Source: Thermoproteota archaeon (lineage in GTDB: Archaea > Korarchaeota > JAOZGF01 > JAOZFZ01). Taken from it: a stretch of 34,231 nucleotides of DNA. Below are positions 32,723 to 34,231 of the stretch, piece after piece. The stretch covers positions 1 to 34,231 of the forward strand of contig JAOZFT010000002.1 in the NCBI GenBank assembly GCA_027492035.1. The letters are read 5' to 3'. The notes beneath the pieces were generated by a model. That model saw only the letters and a program-made list of their open reading frames with translations. It was not told the DNA's origin and searched no databases. How positions within the stretch are numbered: the stretch's first letter is position 1; every line of letters begins with the position of its first letter. Position numbers and translations under genes: made by a program.

Positions 32723-32754
32723 TTGATATTTACTGTTTTACACAGTAAAGCACA
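32723..32754 (+). repeat. Possible left end of an IS200/IS605-type relic
   Basis: TTGAT (32723-32727) followed at once by a 6-bp perfect stem TACTGT/ACAGTA (32731-32736, 32742-32747; 5-nt loop), whose 3' arm runs into CAGTAAAGCACA. TTGAT is the left-end target/TAM of ISDra2-type elements, and IS605 left ends carry such subterminal hairpins. Together with the TnpB tail and right-end hairpin at 33.2 kb this would make an element of about 490 bp, so most of it has been lost. A related arrangement occurs at 6252-6305. Confidence 0.35.
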
Positions 32755-32986
32755 GAAGGCGCCTTGCTTATAGGCAGGTAAAGAGAGTTACAACTTCCCT
32801 AATGTGTCCTACGACTCCCTCTTTCCCTTTGTCTCATGATTTGCAACAAAGTAAGCAAAGGAAAGCTTACGCCCCTCCAGGGTTGGGATAAATTGCATAG
32901 AAGGTGCATATGTGGTTCTTGTTCTTTCTTGCTCTTAATTGGTTGTACATCTTGCCAAGTGCTTTTATATAATCTTTTTGGGATGA

Positions 32987-33205
32987 AAGTTATACTCGTC
33001 TAAATGTCCGAGATATGGTTCATTGAGAGTATATAAACGCAAAAGGTTGTTTAAGTGCTTGAACTGTAGTTTGGAAGCTCACAGAGATGCTGTTGGTTGT
33101 GTTAATATAGGAGTTGCTCAAGACAGTAGTCTTGGGGAACTCATTAACGTGGCAGTGGCATGCCCCCTGCTCATAGAAGCAGAAACCTCTCAGGCTTTAG
33201 CGTGA
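32987..33205 (+). pseudogene. tnpB: C-terminal remnant of TnpB (IS200/IS605 RNA-guided nuclease)
   Basis: Open frame encoding the end of TnpB: YSSKCPRYGSL, then RLFKCLNCSLEAHRDAVGCVNIG. This is the zinc ribbon and the last RuvC motif (the Asp of HRDAVGCVNI). The second ribbon cysteine has become Tyr (CPRY). The frame closes upstream at a TGA (32984-32986), and the rest of the gene, including the N-terminal and first RuvC parts, is absent or unrecognisable in 32687-32986. It ends in TGA within the right-end hairpin, the normal TnpB layout. Inactive as a nuclease. Confidence 0.8.
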
Positions 33206-33209
33206 GAGG
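33186..33209 (+). ncRNA. Right-end hairpin / omega-RNA scaffold relic
   Basis: CCTCTCA (33186-33192) pairs with TGAGAGG (33203-33209), with an inner GCT/AGC in the loop, then GATGT. IS605-family right ends have this form (GAAACC..., a loop with CTTTAG, ...GAGGATGT), and the TnpB guide RNA ends in this structure with the guide just beyond it. The bases after about 33214 would be the former guide position. Probably a fossil, as the nuclease is broken. Confidence 0.55.
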
Positions 33210-33223
33210 ATGTTAGTGTAGGT

Positions 33224-33685
33224 TTAGAGCATCTCAGCCAACCTTTGAATTTTAAATTCAGGGTTTATTGTTGCAAGTAACTTATTAAGATTTTTATCCT
33301 TTTTTAGGTTCTGAACGTCTTTATCTTCAGTTATCAACATGTCACATTTGTTCATGGCTGATGATAAAATTAAGCAGTCCACAAAATCTTTAAGTATGCC
33401 TCTGAGTTTGAAGGCTGTAAATAAGAGTTTGTTTTCATGTATTGGGATTTTTGTTATGGAATCCTCGTAAACTATGCTTTTTATACCTTTTATTGCTCTC
33501 TCAGGGGAAAGCATCCCTGTTACGATGTATTTTCCTCCTTTCGCTGAAAGTTCAAAGATGCTTATGTCACTTATAAATACTTCATAGCCTTCTTCCATTA
33601 ATTTGATGGGAGCCTCTTTTGGGAGACCTTTAACAGTGATCCCTATTGTTGGCAGGAAGTAGGTGGTGTCTAACAAAAGCTTCAA
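33224..33685 (-). CDS. vapC: PIN-domain ribonuclease toxin (VapC family)
   Basis: A 153-residue PIN protein with the four acidic positions: Asp6 in LLLDTTYF, Glu45 in SIFELSAKG, Asp103 in FVDCLILSSA and Asp121 in LITEDKDVQNL. It is translated from a TTG that overlaps the stop of the antitoxin gene by 4 nt. The 3' end stops about 10-15 nt from the TnpB right end. A frameshifted copy of the start of this gene lies at 28.7 kb. Confidence 0.9.
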   Translation of the reverse strand: MKLLLDTTYFLPTIGITVKGLPKEAPIKLMEEGYEVFISDISIFELSAKGGKYIVTGMLSPERAIKGIKSIVYEDSITKIPIHENKLLFTAFKLRGILKDFVDCLILSSAMNKCDMLITEDKDVQNLKKDKNLNKLLATINPEFKIQRLAEML

Positions 33686-33915
33686 GACTCTAACCTCTTA
33701 GAGAGTTCCTTTCTAAATTTGTGGAACTCTTCAAGTGTTATTTCAACAGGTTGAGGTTCACTTATTACTTCTTTAAGACTTGGAATGGGTTCAACTATAA
33801 GTTTTCCATTCTCAACTCTGTAAATAACTTTTTTGTGAGGGTGCAAACCAAGTTTTTCCCTTATTTCTTTAGGGGGAAACAATTCTCCTTTCGATCCAAC
33901 TCGACTTTTTTTCAT
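33682..33915 (-). CDS. vapB: SpoVT/AbrB-type antitoxin (VapB family)
   Basis: A 77-residue antitoxin with an N-terminal AbrB swapped-hairpin domain: SRVGSKGELFPPKEIREKLGL, then KKVIYRVENGKLIVEPIPSL. The acidic C-terminal tail (EITLEEFHKFRKELSKRLES) is the PIN-binding part. First gene of the pair, coupled to the toxin by a 4-nt overlap. The domain normally binds the operon's own promoter, here in the AT-rich sequence 33916-33970. Confidence 0.9.
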   Translation of the reverse strand: MKKSRVGSKGELFPPKEIREKLGLHPHKKVIYRVENGKLIVEPIPSLKEVISEPQPVEITLEEFHKFRKELSKRLES

Positions 33916-34009
33916 TTTTCGAAATCACCGAATAATATTTATTTTTTCGATTTAATAAATGTTTAAGTTTTTCCCGTAAAACGTGATGACAAGGGTTTAC
34001 CCTTCCCTA

Positions 34010-34068
34010 TATCTAATTCTCTATAGTATAATCATGATGATAGTATAAATTAGATACAGAGAATTAGA
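34010..34068. repeat. Nested inverted and direct repeats at the edge of a broken gene
   Basis: TCTAATTCTCT (34012-34022) is matched by AGAGAATTAGA (34058-34068). Overlapping it, TATCTAATT (34010-34018) is matched by AATTAGATA (34048-34056). Between them ATAGTATA occurs twice as a direct repeat (34023-34030 and 34040-34047). The right arms lie in the first codons of the ATPase fragment. This could be an insertion or rearrangement scar, or a promoter element. Confidence 0.5.
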
Positions 34069-34231
34069 AGAGTTCAAGAACACCGTGACATGGACTCTTG
34101 TATATGGAAGAAGGAAAACTGGGAAAAATTTTTTCATAAGGAACTTTACAAGGATGGGATAACTTTGAGTGGAAGGCCCGTTCAGGAACTATTTAAGAAG
34201 TTGAATGAGCATAGGAAGGTTAAGCCAATGG
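34049..34231 (+). pseudogene. Broken archaeal P-loop ATPase gene (DUF234-type family)
   Basis: The frame from 34049 encodes RELEEFKNTVTWTLVYG and then RRKTGKNFFIRNFTR, the start of the large archaeal ATPase family, including its Walker A (GRRKTGK, with Asn in place of the usual Thr/Ser) after the WTLVYG strand. A TAA follows 27 nt after GKN. Another frame then continues with LSGRPVQELFKKLNEH up to the window edge. There is no start codon at the 5' end, so the gene is truncated and frameshifted. These ATPase genes are often mobile or in multiple decayed copies. Confidence 0.65.

Overview
This is an AT-rich window (roughly one third G+C by eye) from an archaeon, most likely an anaerobic and probably thermophilic one. 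The archaeal signs are an ATP-dependent DNA ligase, TATA elements about 25 nt ahead of likely transcript starts, heavy use of GTG/TTG starts with GGAGG/GGTG ribosome binding sites, SpoVT/AbrB-PIN (VapBC) pairs, and MinD-type ATPases with inserted ferredoxin domains. The anaerobic signs are class III ribonucleotide reductase (NrdDG), an Isf-type iron-sulfur flavoprotein and much Fe-S machinery. No rRNA or tRNA is visible, so I cannot place it below the level of Archaea.

Layout. 1-1400: the tail of an unknown gene and an E1-like ThiF/MoeB protein with a C-terminal add-on. 1497-4467 (minus): a ZnuABC-like metal ABC transporter with an FmdE-family gene inside the operon. 4709-5977 (minus): an MFS transporter. 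5978-6598: decayed sequence. 6599-9199: nikR divergent from a P1B-type metal ATPase, with an operator-like inverted repeat between them. 9342-11454: IscS, IscU and a small conserved-looking protein. 11649-12308: a Dph6-related PP-loop ATPase. 12862-13547: a VapBC-like pair, then about 1.1 kb of gene-poor, probably decayed DNA. 14631-16472: deoxyribose-phosphate aldolase, a PRC-barrel protein and a class II aldolase. 16477-19268 (minus): DNA ligase and an EamA transporter. 19471-24172: two tandem ferredoxin-MinD ATPases, converging on a DsrE-TusA-SQR-DUF1641 sulfur operon, followed by a MIP18-family Fe-S protein. 24219-28671: an M28 peptidase, an Isf flavoprotein, toxin-antitoxin debris, a PF04060 Fe-S protein and an ArsB/NhaD-type ion transporter. 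28974-32686: nrdD, interrupted by a 300-residue intein, and nrdG. 32700-34231: TnpB debris, an intact VapBC pair and a broken archaeal ATPase gene.

How it fits together. Much of the window handles metals, sulfur and Fe-S clusters: metal uptake (ABC), nickel sensing (NikR), metal efflux (P1B ATPase), cysteine desulfurase plus scaffold, cluster-carrier ATPases, MIP18, and a sulfide/persulfide relay (SQR, TusA, DsrE). The most notable observations are: a 7-14-7 inverted repeat with the geometry of a NikR operator ahead of the metal ATPase; a metal-binding protein lacking the usual His/Glu ligands; a near-perfect 29-bp palindrome over the nrdD TATA box; an nrdD intein with a degenerate endonuclease and a Gly-Asn end; a frameshifted VapBC relic on one side of nrdDG with the intact copy on the other; and three unrelated proteins that seem to share a TBP-like half-domain.
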